The notes: a model not told the origin generated them from the letters alone. 64,000 bases of DNA from Falsiroseomonas bella (GCF_003173615.1 NZ_QGNA01000004.1:372001-436000), one strand, 5' to 3'. Shown: positions 52,007 through 60,932, counted from the first letter of the stretch. Made by a program: numbers and translations.

Positions 52007-52717
52007 ATGATCGACATCCGACCCTTCGGCAGCCTCGGCGGCGCCGACCATGGCTGGCTCAAGGCCCGCCACCACTTCTCCTTCGCGCACTATAACGACC
52101 CCGCGCGGATGAACTGGGGCCGGCTGCGCGTGTGGAACGACGACGAGATCGCGCCCGGCACCGGCTTCGATCCCCATCCGCACCGCGACATGGAGATCAT
52201 CACCTATGTCCGGGAGGGGGCGATCACCCACAAGGACAACATGGGCAACGAAGGCCGCACCGAGGCCGGCGACGTGCAGATCATGAGCGCGGGCACCGGC
52301 GTGGTGCATGCCGAGTACAACCTGGAGCCGGAGACGACGAAGATCTTCCAGATCTGGATCATCCCCGACCGCCGCGGCGCCAAGCCGAACTGGGGCGCCA
52401 AGCAGTTCCCGAAGGCCGCGCGCGAGGCGGGGTTCGAGGTGCTGGCCTCCGGCCGGCCGCAGGATGCGGGCAACGGCGCGCTGCCGCTCAACGTCAACGG
52501 CGCGGTGCTCGCCACCACGCTGAAGGCGGGCCAGACGCTGGTGCAGGCCCTCGGCGCCGACCGCGCCGCCTACCTCGTGCCGGCGAAGGGTGCGGTGACG
52601 GTGAACGGCGCGAAGCTCGGCGCGCGCGACGGCGCGGGCATCGTGGACGAGCCCGAGATCCGCATCACCGCGGAGGAGGATGCGGAACTGGTTCTGGTGG
52701 AGGTGGCGAAGGAATAG
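52007..52717 (+). CDS. Pirin-family bicupin protein
   Basis: 236 residues. The metal-binding motif DPHPHRDMEIITYVREG and the later MSAGTGVVHAEYN give the His/His/His/Glu set of pirin-like quercetinase/iron proteins (YhhW type). Pirins bind iron and may act as redox sensors or as quercetin 2,3-dioxygenases. A clear ribosome site (AGAGGAG) precedes the ATG at 52007; a longer frame to 51815 overlaps the divergent promoter region. Its end overlaps the convergent hydrolase gene by 53 bp. Confidence 0.9.
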   Translation: MIDIRPFGSLGGADHGWLKARHHFSFAHYNDPARMNWGRLRVWNDDEIAPGTGFDPHPHRDMEIITYVREGAITHKDNMGNEGRTEAGDVQIMSAGTGVVHAEYNLEPETTKIFQIWIIPDRRGAKPNWGAKQFPKAAREAGFEVLASGRPQDAGNGALPLNVNGAVLATTLKAGQTLVQALGADRAAYLVPAKGAVTVNGAKLGARDGAGIVDEPEIRITAEEDAELVLVEVAKE

Positions 52718-53504
52718 CCACGCCGAGGAGCGCGGCGAGCTCCGCGCGCAGGAAGGCCACCGGGTCGCGCCCCGCCCCGGTGGCCACCAGCGCGCGATGC
52801 CCGCCCGGGAACACCGCGTGCCGCGCCCCGGGCAGGCGGGTGGAGGAGACGGGGACCAGGCCGTCATTCGGGCCCGCGCCCTTCTCCTCCATCCAGCGCG
52901 CCAGTGGCAGGTAGGCGCGGTCGCGCCAGGGGCAGGGATCCGTCAGCGCGGTGGCGAGGCTCGCCACCGGCAGCCGCGCCGTCAGCGCCGCGATCCCGGC
53001 CTCATGCGCCGCCATCCAGGGCTCCCGCACGGCGCAGGTGAGGTCCGCGAGGCCCTGCCCGTCGCCGAGCCGCGCGAGCCGCAGCGCGTGATCCGCCAGA
53101 TCGCGCAGCGGGCCGTAGCCGAGCGCGGCATCGGCCACGGGCGAGCCGCGGAAGGGCGATTGCAGCGCGAGGAAGCCGCGGCAGCGCGCCGCGATGCCCG
53201 GCATCAGCAGCGCCGACAGCGCCTCCAGCCCGCCCTTGGAATGGCCGATCAGGATGATCGGCGCGTCGTCGCCCTCGACGATGGTCGCTATGCGCGCCGC
53301 GTTCTCCGCGATGGGCGCGGCGGTCGGCGTCGGCGCGCGCGCCACCGCCAGGCCGAGCCCGCGCAGCCAGTCGAGCTGGGTGGACATGTAGTCCATGTGC
53401 AGCCCGGCGATCACCTCGCCGAGCAGGCCGTTGCACAGCAGCAGGCGATGCCCGTCGAGCCGCGCGGCGAGTGCGACGTCCGCCGGATCAGTCGAGGGCG
53501 ACAA
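52665..53504 (-). CDS. Alpha/beta-hydrolase (lipase-like)
   Basis: 279 residues from a TTG at 53504. The nucleophile elbow is ILIGHSKGGLEALSAL (G-x-S-x-G) and a late His (FPGGHRALV) with an upstream acid (NDGLVPVSS) completes a triad. The N-terminus begins within the end of the MDR gene (17-bp overlap) and the C-terminal proline-rich tail overlaps the pirin gene by 53 bp. No ATG exists before the conserved strand LLLCNGLLGEV, so the exact start is uncertain. Substrate unknown; resembles PGAP1/triacylglycerol-lipase-like proteins. Confidence 0.78.
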   Translation of the reverse strand: MSPSTDPADVALAARLDGHRLLLCNGLLGEVIAGLHMDYMSTQLDWLRGLGLAVARAPTPTAAPIAENAARIATIVEGDDAPIILIGHSKGGLEALSALLMPGIAARCRGFLALQSPFRGSPVADAALGYGPLRDLADHALRLARLGDGQGLADLTCAVREPWMAAHEAGIAALTARLPVASLATALTDPCPWRDRAYLPLARWMEEKGAGPNDGLVPVSSTRLPGARHAVFPGGHRALVATGAGRDPVAFLRAELAALLGVAIPSPPPPEPVPHPPPR

Positions 53505-54507
53505 GCAGCTTGCCGAAATTGCGGCCCTGCAGCAGGCCGATGAAGGCGTCCGGTGCGGCGTCCAGCCCCTGCACGATGTCCTCGCGGTAGCGCAGCCGGC
53601 CGGCGGCGATGTGGCCGAGCAACTCCGCGCGGAACTCCGCGTAGCGCTTCCAGCCGGTGTCGCCGACGATGAAGCCCTGGATCCGCAGCCGCTTGCGCAC
53701 CACCGGGCCGAGATTGGGCCCCGGCGCGGCGCCGACCGCATCCGCACCGGCAGCCGTGTTGTACTGCGCGATCATGCCGCACATCACCATGCGGCCGAAA
53801 TTGTTGAAGCGCGGGAAGACCGCCGCCTGCACGGCGCCGCCGACATTCTCCCAGTAGACATCCACGCCGCCGGGGCAGGCGGCGTCGAGCTGCGCGCCTA
53901 GGTCGCCCTTGTGGTCCACCGCCGCGTCGAAGCCGAGCTCGTCCATCAGATACGCGCATTTCCGCGCGCCGCCCGCGATGCCCACCACGCGGCAGCCCGC
54001 GATCTTCCCGAGCTGTCCCACCACCTGCCCGACCGCGCCGGAGGCCGCCGAGACGACCAGCGTCTCGCCCTGCTTCGGCTCGCCGATGTCCTTCAGCCCC
54101 ACCCAGGCCGTCAGCCCCGGCATGCCGAGCACGCCGAGTGCCGTGGAGGGCGCCGCGTCCTGCGGGTCTATCGCGATCAGCGCCTTGCCCGGCCGCGCCG
54201 AATGCGTCTGCCAGCCGAAGCCGCCGAGCACCCAGTCGCCGTCCTTGAAGCGCGCGTCTCGGCTGGCCGCGACCTGGCCGACCGCCTGGCATTCCATCAC
54301 GCCGCCGATCTCCACCGGCTTCGCATAGGACCGCGCATCGTCCATGCGCCCGCGCTGGTAGGGATCGAGCGAGAGGAAGCGATGCCGCACCAGCACCTCG
54401 CCCTCCGCGAGTTCCGGCAGCGGCGCCTCTTCGAAGCGGAAATCCTCGGGCACGGGCGCGCCCTTCGGGCGGCGGGCGAGCAGGATTCGGCGGTTGGTCT
54501 CGGGCAT
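53488..54507 (-). CDS. NADP-dependent MDR-family oxidoreductase (CurA/leukotriene reductase-like)
   Basis: 339 residues. A zinc-free medium-chain reductase: the N-terminal part ends FLSLDPYQRGRMDDARSY, the cofactor motif is SAASGAVGQVVGQ, and VDVYWENVGG follows, all typical of 2-alkenal/curcumin double-bond reductases. It reduces activated C=C bonds with NADPH. A strong ribosome site (AAAGGAG) precedes 54507. It overlaps the hydrolase gene downstream and is divergent from the Bug gene at 54593. Confidence 0.92.
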   Translation of the reverse strand: MPETNRRILLARRPKGAPVPEDFRFEEAPLPELAEGEVLVRHRFLSLDPYQRGRMDDARSYAKPVEIGGVMECQAVGQVAASRDARFKDGDWVLGGFGWQTHSARPGKALIAIDPQDAAPSTALGVLGMPGLTAWVGLKDIGEPKQGETLVVSAASGAVGQVVGQLGKIAGCRVVGIAGGARKCAYLMDELGFDAAVDHKGDLGAQLDAACPGGVDVYWENVGGAVQAAVFPRFNNFGRMVMCGMIAQYNTAAGADAVGAAPGPNLGPVVRKRLRIQGFIVGDTGWKRYAEFRAELLGHIAAGRLRYREDIVQGLDAAPDAFIGLLQGRNFGKLLVALD

Positions 54508-54592
54508 GCGGTCTCCTTTGCCGGCATTATTGCCGGGAATGTCGGCGCTGCGTAAATCGCAGCGCGTGCTTCGGCACAGGGGGGAAGGTTCC

Positions 54593-55555
54593 ATGACGAC
54601 ACGACGCATCCTGCTGGGTGCGGCCTTCGCCGCGCCGGCCTTGGGCGGTGCCGCGGCCCAGGGCGCCTGGCCGGAACGCCAGGTGCGCTTCGTCGTCGCC
54701 TTCGCGCCCGGCGGCTTCACCGATGTGATCGCGCGCATGCTGGCCGAGCGGCTCGGCCCGGCCTGGGGCCACACCGTCGTGGTGGAGAACCGCGGCGGCG
54801 CCGGCGGCAACCTCGCCGCGCGGCAGATCGCCCGCGTGGCGCCCGACGGCTACACCGCGCTCGTCACCACCGGCGCCTTCGCGATCAACCTCAGCCTGTC
54901 GCGCAACCCGGGCTATCGCGCGGAGGAATTCGACGTCGCGGCCGTCGTCGCCGGAACGCCCAACATCTTCGCGGTGCGCGCCGAGAGCCCGGTGCGCACG
55001 CTGGCCGACCTTGTCGAGCTCAGCCGGCGCCGGCCGTTGAACTACGGCACGGCCGGCGTCGGCGTGGCGGCGCATCTCTCGGCCGAGCTGCTGTTCAAGC
55101 GCGCCGGCGGCACGGATGTGCAGCATGTTCCCTACACTGGCGCCGGCCCCGCGATGCTCGCGCTGCTCGCGGGCAACATCGACATGGTCGCCGCTTCCCT
55201 TCCTTCTGCCATCAACCAGATCCGCGACGGCAAGGCGCGTGGCCTGGCGGTGACGAGCGCCACGCGCAACTCCGCGCTGCCCGACGTCCCCACCGTGGCG
55301 GAGGCCGGCCTGCCGCCGATCGTGGATGTGGCCTGGGTGGCGGTGATGTTCCCCGCCGGCACGCCGCGCCCGGTGCTGGAACGCGCGAATGTCGACATCA
55401 ACCGGGTGATGGCCGAGCCGGCGTTCCAGCAGCGCCTGCGCGACGGCGGCTTCGAGCCGATCGGCGGGAGCCTCGACCAGGCGACGCGCTATGTCGCGGA
55501 GGAGGTCGCGAACTGGCGCGAGGTGGTGCGCACCGTGAACGTGCAGATCGACTGA
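54593..55555 (+). CDS. Bug-family tripartite tricarboxylate receptor
   Basis: 320 residues. A signal peptide with twin Arg (MTTRRILLGAAFAAPALGGA) is followed by the Bug fold: FVVAFAPGGFTDVIARMLAERL, VVVENRGGAGGNLAA, and HVPYTGAGPAMLALLAG. Bug proteins deliver small carboxylates or other compounds to TctAB, or sense them. No tctAB gene is adjacent. It precedes a hydrolase gene by two bases, so the pair may serve uptake and hydrolysis of one compound. Confidence 0.92.
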   Translation: MTTRRILLGAAFAAPALGGAAAQGAWPERQVRFVVAFAPGGFTDVIARMLAERLGPAWGHTVVVENRGGAGGNLAARQIARVAPDGYTALVTTGAFAINLSLSRNPGYRAEEFDVAAVVAGTPNIFAVRAESPVRTLADLVELSRRRPLNYGTAGVGVAAHLSAELLFKRAGGTDVQHVPYTGAGPAMLALLAGNIDMVAASLPSAINQIRDGKARGLAVTSATRNSALPDVPTVAEAGLPPIVDVAWVAVMFPAGTPRPVLERANVDINRVMAEPAFQQRLRDGGFEPIGGSLDQATRYVAEEVANWREVVRTVNVQID

Positions 55556-55557
55556 CC

Positions 55558-56358
55558 ATGCTGCTGAGCCGCGACGGAAGGCTCCTCCATGCCGACCTGC
55601 TCGGCCCGCGCGGGCGGCCGGCGGTCTGCCTGGTGCATGCGCTGGCGGCCGATTCCGGCCTCTGGGCGGAGCAGGTGCCGGCGCTGCTGGATGCCGGCTT
55701 CTGCGTGCTGCGCGTGGATCTGCGCGGGCATGGCGGCAGCACGGCGACGCCGGGACCCTATCGCATGGCGGAACTCGGCGACGACCTCGCCTTCGTGCTG
55801 CGCGCGCTCGATCTCGGCCCCGCGCATTATGTCGGGCTGTCGCTCGGGGGGATGAGCGGGCAGGCGCTTGCGCTGGATCATCCGGGCCTGCTGCGGTCCA
55901 TCGTGATCTGCGACGCGCTGCCGGAATCGCTGCCCAACGCCGCCGAGGTGTGGGGGCCGCGCATCCGCGCGGTGCGTGCGGCGGGAAGCTGCGCGCCGAT
56001 CGCCGAGGCGACGCTGGAGCGCTGGCTCACGCCCGGCTTCCGCGCCGCCAACCCCGCGCGCTGGCAGGAGATTCTGGCGACCGTCGCTGCCACGCCGGCC
56101 GAAGGCTATGCCGGCTGCGCCGAGGCGATCAGCGATTTTTCGCATGTGTCGCGCCTGCCTGGTCTGGCGATCCTCGCGCTGGTGGTCTGCGGCGAGGACG
56201 ACCACGCCGTGCCGCCCGCGGAGGGCGAGCGCATCGCGCGGCTGGTGCCCGATGGCCGCTTCGTCGCGATTTCCGGCGCACGGCACCTGCCGAATGTCGA
56301 GAAGCCGGAGGTCTTCAACCGGCTGCTGCTGGACTGGCTGGCGCGGCAGCCGGCATAG
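55558..56358 (+). CDS. Alpha/beta-hydrolase, 3-oxoadipate enol-lactonase-like
   Basis: 266 residues. The nucleophile elbow is VGLSLGGMSG, the oxyanion strand is VHALAADSGLW, and the final His is in SGARHLPNVEKPE; the acid is in VVCGEDDHAVP. This is the PcaD-like layout, but many paralogues hydrolyse other esters or lactones. No other beta-ketoadipate gene is nearby. It starts two bases after the Bug receptor gene and probably shares its transcript. Confidence 0.85.
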   Translation: MLLSRDGRLLHADLLGPRGRPAVCLVHALAADSGLWAEQVPALLDAGFCVLRVDLRGHGGSTATPGPYRMAELGDDLAFVLRALDLGPAHYVGLSLGGMSGQALALDHPGLLRSIVICDALPESLPNAAEVWGPRIRAVRAAGSCAPIAEATLERWLTPGFRAANPARWQEILATVAATPAEGYAGCAEAISDFSHVSRLPGLAILALVVCGEDDHAVPPAEGERIARLVPDGRFVAISGARHLPNVEKPEVFNRLLLDWLARQPA

Positions 56359-56370
56359 CGCGCGCCGCCG

Positions 56371-58401
56371 TCAGCCTTCCTCCGCCGCGCGCTTCGCCCG
56401 CTCCGCCTCGCGCAGATAATCCTCGGTGGTCTTGGTGATCGGGCGCGGCGGGCCGGCATAGGGGTCCATCGCGCGCTCCGTCGCCTCGAAGACGCGGCAA
56501 TCCTCGCAGAGGCGCAGCACGCGCAGCCGCGCCGGGTCGGCGAACATCCAATGGCCCTGCGCCTGCAGCTTCTGGGTCACGCGCTCGATCTGGCTCTTCA
56601 CGCCGAAGGGTTTTGCGCAGCGCTCGCAGCAGAAGGGCTCTTCTTCCTTGACCACGCGGGGCTGCGCAGCCTCGGGCGCCAGGTTCAGGCGCGGAACCAG
56701 CGTGATCACCTTCTCCGGGCAGGTCGCGGCGCAGAGGCCGCACTGCACGCAGGCGTCCTCCAGGAAGCTCAGCTGCGGCTTCTCCGGGTTCGCGCTCAGC
56801 GCGCCGGTCGGGCAGACGCTGGTGCAGGCGACGCAGAGCGTGCAGCCCGAGACCTCCACGCGCGCCTCGCCGAAGGGCGCGAGCGCCGGCATCGCGATCT
56901 CACCGCCGCGACGCCCCGCGCCATCGGCCAGCGCGCGCGCCGCCTGGCGCAGCATCTCCCGCGGCGCGCCCATCGCCAGATGCGTGGAAGGCGGGAAGGG
57001 CAGGCCGCGGCGCGGCACCGCGCGCAGCGCCTCGCCGAGCGTGAAGGGGTCGTCGGTCTCGATCGCCGCGGCACGCGGCGCGCCATGGTCCGGCACGCCG
57101 AGGCCCGCCAGCACATGCTGCGCATAGTCGAGGTTGCGGAACACGCCCTCCGTGCCATGCGCGCGCTTCGCCTTCATCAGCAGGCGAAGCTGCGCCGCCC
57201 CCCAGGCGAAGGCACTCAGCAGGAAGCCGAGATCGAGCTGCGAGATCTCGTTCACGCGCAGCGGCAGCACGCGCGCGGGCAGGCCTTCGCCGTGGCGGGC
57301 CAGCGCCTCGATCATCGCCTCGCCGGTCTCGTCATGCACGAGCACCAGTGGCGTCTCCCCACCGGCCTCGCGGTATGTCAGCAGCAGCGTGCGCAGCCGC
57401 TTCAGCAGCGCCTGCGCCGGCGGCAGGGCGTAGCTGGCCGCGCCCGTCGGGCACACCGCCGCGCAGGCGCCGCAGCCCGCGCAGATCTCGGCGCTGATCT
57501 GCACGGAATCCTTCCCCGGCGTGATCGCGCCTGTGGGGCACAGGTCGAGGCAGCGCGTGCAGCCGGTGCGGCGGTTGCGGCTATGCGCGCAGAGCGATGC
57601 GTCGAAGGTCACGAAGCGCGGCTTGTCGAAGCTGCCGACAAGTTCCCGCGCCGCCGCCACCGCGCGCTCGACTGCGGCTTCATCGGCCGGGTCGGCGCGC
57701 AGATAGCCCTGGCGCAGCTCATGCGTCGGGAACAGCGGCGCGCCGCCGGTCAGGTCCAGGATCACGTCGCAGCGGCTGACCGCGCCGTCCTTCCGTGGCC
57801 CCCATTCATAGGCGGCGCGGGAGGAGGGGCGGGGCATGGCATAGCCGTCCACCGTCACCTCGAAATTGCCCAGCCAGCCGGTGGCGGCGCGGGCGCGGCC
57901 GCGCGCCACGGGGAACTCGGCCGCGCGCAGCGGCTCAACCGCCCCGGCGCCGGTCAGCAGCACGGTGATGTCGAGCGTCTCCGTCAGCTTCCGCGCCGCC
58001 TCCAGGGCCGTCGCGTCGCGGCCCAGCACCAGGGTCACGCCCTCGCTCGCCAGCGGCACCAGCGGAACCGCCGGCATCTCCACCGCGGCGGCGGCCAGCA
58101 GCGCGGCCATCTTGGGGCCGGCCGCCTTCGCCTCCTCCGACCAGCCGGCGGCCTCCCGGATGTTCACGAAGTTCAGCGCCTGGCCGAAGCCGGCCTCCTC
58201 GGCCTCCTGGCGGAACAGCGGCGCCTGGGCGGTGCAGGCGACGGTGAGCGGCCTGCCCTCGGCCAGCGCGGCCTGGAAACGATCCAGCTGCGCCTGGCAC
58301 AGCTGCTCGGCCATGCGCGGCTCCTTCCCGCCGCAGCCGCGCGCAATGGCGCGGCCGTCCAGCGGCATGGTGTCCTCGCAGCTGCAGACGAAGGTGGTCA
58401 T
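56371..58401 (-). CDS. Multi-cluster 4Fe-4S protein of the formate dehydrogenase locus
   Basis: 676 residues. After a Cys-containing N-terminal part come two ferredoxin motifs (CTRCLDLCP with Cys271 just before; CAGCGACAAVCP, Cys307-317). After a central region without iron ligands, two more follow (CTLCVACTSVCP and CVQCGLCAATCP), and near the C-terminus CCERC and CEDC could form a zinc or iron site. Proteins of this type are regularly encoded beside the formate dehydrogenase accessory genes of alphaproteobacteria. It is divergent from those genes. An electron-transfer or cluster-assembly role is likely; a direct partner is not known. Confidence 0.85.
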   Translation of the reverse strand: MTTFVCSCEDTMPLDGRAIARGCGGKEPRMAEQLCQAQLDRFQAALAEGRPLTVACTAQAPLFRQEAEEAGFGQALNFVNIREAAGWSEEAKAAGPKMAALLAAAAVEMPAVPLVPLASEGVTLVLGRDATALEAARKLTETLDITVLLTGAGAVEPLRAAEFPVARGRARAATGWLGNFEVTVDGYAMPRPSSRAAYEWGPRKDGAVSRCDVILDLTGGAPLFPTHELRQGYLRADPADEAAVERAVAAARELVGSFDKPRFVTFDASLCAHSRNRRTGCTRCLDLCPTGAITPGKDSVQISAEICAGCGACAAVCPTGAASYALPPAQALLKRLRTLLLTYREAGGETPLVLVHDETGEAMIEALARHGEGLPARVLPLRVNEISQLDLGFLLSAFAWGAAQLRLLMKAKRAHGTEGVFRNLDYAQHVLAGLGVPDHGAPRAAAIETDDPFTLGEALRAVPRRGLPFPPSTHLAMGAPREMLRQAARALADGAGRRGGEIAMPALAPFGEARVEVSGCTLCVACTSVCPTGALSANPEKPQLSFLEDACVQCGLCAATCPEKVITLVPRLNLAPEAAQPRVVKEEEPFCCERCAKPFGVKSQIERVTQKLQAQGHWMFADPARLRVLRLCEDCRVFEATERAMDPYAGPPRPITKTTEDYLREAERAKRAAEEG

Positions 58402-58502
58402 CCCGGCCCGGCGCGCCCCCGATCTTCCCCGACCACTAGGCTCGGGGATTGCCGGCGCATATATCGCCCCGGACCCGCCGTTGCGAGGGAGGGGAGGGGA
58501 GC

Positions 58503-59228
58503 ATTCCGGCCGTTTCGACCAGCACCGATCTGCCCGAGCTGCCCTCGGTCTTCTCGCCGGTGGTCCCGCTGCGCGAGGCAGGCGACGCGATGGCCCGCGC
58601 CGTCGCGCTCGCGCCGCAGCACGGGGCCGGCACCCTTGCCTGGGTCCGCTCCGCCGCCCGGATCGAGGCCGCGGTGGTGCTGGAGCCCGAATGGACGCTG
58701 GCCGCCGCGCGGCCCGCGCTCTACGCCGCCGCCTCGGCCCTGGCCGATGCGCTGGCCGCCTTCGGCCCGCCGGAGGTGCCGCTGACCTTCCGCTGGCCCG
58801 CCCGCGTCGCCATCAATGGTGGCGAGATCGGCGGCGCGCGGATCGCCTGGCCGAAGGGCTGCGCCGAGGATGCGGTGCCCGACTGGCTGGTGGTGGGCGT
58901 TGCGGCGCGGGTCAGCTTCCCGCAGGGCTGGGAGCCGGGCCACGGGCTGCAGCAGACCGCGCTTGACGAGGAAGGCTGGGACCCGACCGAGGTCTCGGCC
59001 GCCGAGCTCACCGCCGCCTGGGCGCGTCACCTGATGGCGGGGCTTGCGGAATGGCAGCGCGGCGGCCCGACCGGCGGCTTCCGGCGCATGGCCGAGCGGT
59101 TCCTGGCGAGGCTGGAGCAGGACGAGGCGGCCGGCCGTCACGGGCTCGACCCCGCCACCGGCGACCTGGTGACCGAGCGCGACGGGGCGCGGCGCCAGCA
59201 CAGCCTGCTGGAGGCGCTGGCCGGATGA
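58503..59228 (+). CDS. Biotin/lipoate A/B ligase-family protein of the FDH locus
   Basis: About 241 residues. The fold-specific stretch RWPARVAINGGEIGGARIAWP and WLVVGVAARVSF matches the LplA/BirA-like group found next to DUF6505 in formate dehydrogenase clusters. Family members begin just before LPELPSVFSPVVPLREAGDA. No ATG or GTG lies there; the perfect ribosome site GAGGGGAGGGGAGC is followed directly by an in-frame ATT at 58503. An alternative TTG at 58449 lacks a ribosome site. The role may be attachment of a cofactor or recognition of an accessory protein. Confidence 0.8.
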   Translation: MPAVSTSTDLPELPSVFSPVVPLREAGDAMARAVALAPQHGAGTLAWVRSAARIEAAVVLEPEWTLAAARPALYAAASALADALAAFGPPEVPLTFRWPARVAINGGEIGGARIAWPKGCAEDAVPDWLVVGVAARVSFPQGWEPGHGLQQTALDEEGWDPTEVSAAELTAAWARHLMAGLAEWQRGGPTGGFRRMAERFLARLEQDEAAGRHGLDPATGDLVTERDGARRQHSLLEALAG

Positions 59229-59770
59229 CGAAGTTGCCCCGCACTCTGCGGCTCGACCGCTCGGACACGCTGATCTTCGACCCCGCGGCCGAGCCCGGCG
59301 AATGGGCCGTGCCCGGCGGCTTCGCCTTCTGGGACGAGGACCCCGCGACGATGCCGGGCAAGCGCCGCCAGGCCTTCCGGGGCGGGTTCCTCGGCCTCGG
59401 CTCCTTCGGCTGGTCCACCCTGGTGGAGGTGGCGGAGGCCGGCGCTGACGAGCGGGAGGCGGCGGTGGCCGCGCTCGCCGCCCATCTCCGCGCTGCCCAT
59501 GGCGCCCCGGACGAGCCCGCGGCCCGGGCCGCGGCGGAGGAGGAGATCGCCTTCGCCGAGAGCCTCTGCGACCACCCGCCCGGCACCATCCTCGCGCTGA
59601 CGCGCAGCATCGAGGACGGTGAACAGCGCGAGCGCTTCCGCACGCTGCACCGGCGCGACACGCCGCATCAGGCCTTCGACCGGCTGCCGGTGTTCGGCGT
59701 GGCGGTGGTGGAAGGCGAGGAGGAGCCGTTGGAGCGGCCGGACCTGACCGCCCTTGGACGCGGCGCATGA
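59225..59770 (+). CDS. DUF6505 protein of the FDH locus
   Basis: 181 residues starting MTKLPRTLRLDRSDTLIFD, with the family segments AEPGEWAVPGGFAF, FRGGFLGLGSFGWSTLVEV and AFAESLCDHPPGTILALTRS. The function is unknown. It overlaps the ligase-like gene upstream and the DUF6352 gene downstream by ATGA, so it belongs to a tightly coupled accessory operon for formate dehydrogenase. Confidence 0.85.
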   Translation: MTKLPRTLRLDRSDTLIFDPAAEPGEWAVPGGFAFWDEDPATMPGKRRQAFRGGFLGLGSFGWSTLVEVAEAGADEREAAVAALAAHLRAAHGAPDEPAARAAAEEEIAFAESLCDHPPGTILALTRSIEDGEQRERFRTLHRRDTPHQAFDRLPVFGVAVVEGEEEPLERPDLTALGRGA

Positions 59771-60855
59771 GCCATCATCACCACCATCACCACCATCACC
59801 ACCATCATCCCGCCCCGCCACCGGGCCTCGCGCCCGGCGATTTCTGGGTCGCCTGCGGGCATCACCTCTGCGATCGCGACGCGGAGGGGCGGATCCACGC
59901 CACCCCCGATCTCTGGCGCGCCTTCTGCGCCCGGCCGGAGCTGCTGCCCCCGCCCGAGGCCTGCGAGGCCGAGCGCACGCTGCACGCCGCGCTGCTGGCC
60001 GAGCCGCTGCGCGCCGTGCCGCCGGCGGAGCTCGCCGCGCTGGCCGACGCCGATGCGCGGGAGAACTGGCAGGTCTTTCTTTCGTTCCGCGACCGCGTGG
60101 CGGCGGCGCCGAATCTCGAAGCGGCGTGGCTGCGCCTCTACCAGCAGGGCGTCGCCGGCATCCCGCCGCTCTTCCTGCAGATGCTCACGCATCTCGTGGT
60201 GCGCTCCGCCATGGAGGGCGTGGGCGATCCCTTCGTGCTGCGCGCGGCCGAATGCCTGTTCCGGCCGCAGCGCGCCGGCATTCACCAGGGCTCCACCCTG
60301 CTCGCCGACGAGGAGCTGCTGGACATGAAATCGGCCGAGGGCGATCTCGGCCCGCTCGGCAACCTGCTGATCGAAGCCGGCGCGCCGCCGCGCGAGATCG
60401 AGATCGACGTGCTGACGGACGCCAACGCGCCCGCCTACTTCGCCCGCTCCGACGCGCATGACTTTGCGCTCGACATCGTCGAGGGCAGCGCGGGCCAGAA
60501 GGCGCTCGGCCGCGCCATCGAGATCTTCCTGCGGCACATGCTGGGCGAGGAGGTCGCTATTCGCCCGGTGCCGGTGATCGAGGATGCGAACTGGACCTGG
60601 CATGTCGGGCTGGACGCCGAGGCGACCGCGATCGCCAACGACCTCTGGCACGGCAAGAAGGTGAAGCAGGAAAGGCTGGCGCGCATCCTCTGGCTCGGCG
60701 TGCTGGACTTCGCCGACCCCTCGCGCGTGCTGCCGCGCATGCGCGGCCGGCCGGTCTACCTGGCGCTGGCGATGGACGTGGCGCGCAAGGTGCGGCTGAA
60801 GCCGCAGAACCTCATCGCCGGGCTGCCGCTGACCCCGCGGGAGGCGGCGGCATGA
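59767..60855 (+). CDS. DUF6352 protein with natural 12-His N-terminal tract
   Basis: 362 residues. After Met-Ser comes an uninterrupted run of twelve histidines, then PAPPPG and the family domain GDFWVACGHHLCDRDAEGRIHATPDLW ... IPPLFLQMLTHLVVRSAMEGVGDPFVLRAAECLFRPQ. The function is unknown; the His tract may bind Ni, Zn, Co or act as metal buffer. The codons are a mix of CAT and CAC, so it is not an engineered tag or simple slippage. It overlaps DUF6505 (ATGA) and a 26-codon ORF (ATGA). Part of the formate dehydrogenase accessory operon. Confidence 0.85.
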   Translation: MSHHHHHHHHHHHHPAPPPGLAPGDFWVACGHHLCDRDAEGRIHATPDLWRAFCARPELLPPPEACEAERTLHAALLAEPLRAVPPAELAALADADARENWQVFLSFRDRVAAAPNLEAAWLRLYQQGVAGIPPLFLQMLTHLVVRSAMEGVGDPFVLRAAECLFRPQRAGIHQGSTLLADEELLDMKSAEGDLGPLGNLLIEAGAPPREIEIDVLTDANAPAYFARSDAHDFALDIVEGSAGQKALGRAIEIFLRHMLGEEVAIRPVPVIEDANWTWHVGLDAEATAIANDLWHGKKVKQERLARILWLGVLDFADPSRVLPRMRGRPVYLALAMDVARKVRLKPQNLIAGLPLTPREAAA

Positions 60856-60932
60856 ACGCCCCCGATGATCGCAGGGCGCAGGTGCCGCACGCGCCGAGCA
60901 CCGGAGGTCTGAATCGGGTGCGCAGCACATGA
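60852..60932 (+). CDS. Candidate 26-residue ORF coupled at both ends
   Basis: ATG at 60852 overlaps the DUF6352 stop (ATGA) and the TGA at 60930-60932 overlaps the DUF3305 start (ATGA), so ribosomes could pass from gene to gene through it. The peptide starts MNAPDDRRAQVPHAPSTGG and is hydrophilic. It may be a translational bridge rather than a functional protein. Evidence is the two overlaps only. Confidence 0.4.
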   Translation: MNAPDDRRAQVPHAPSTGGLNRVRST

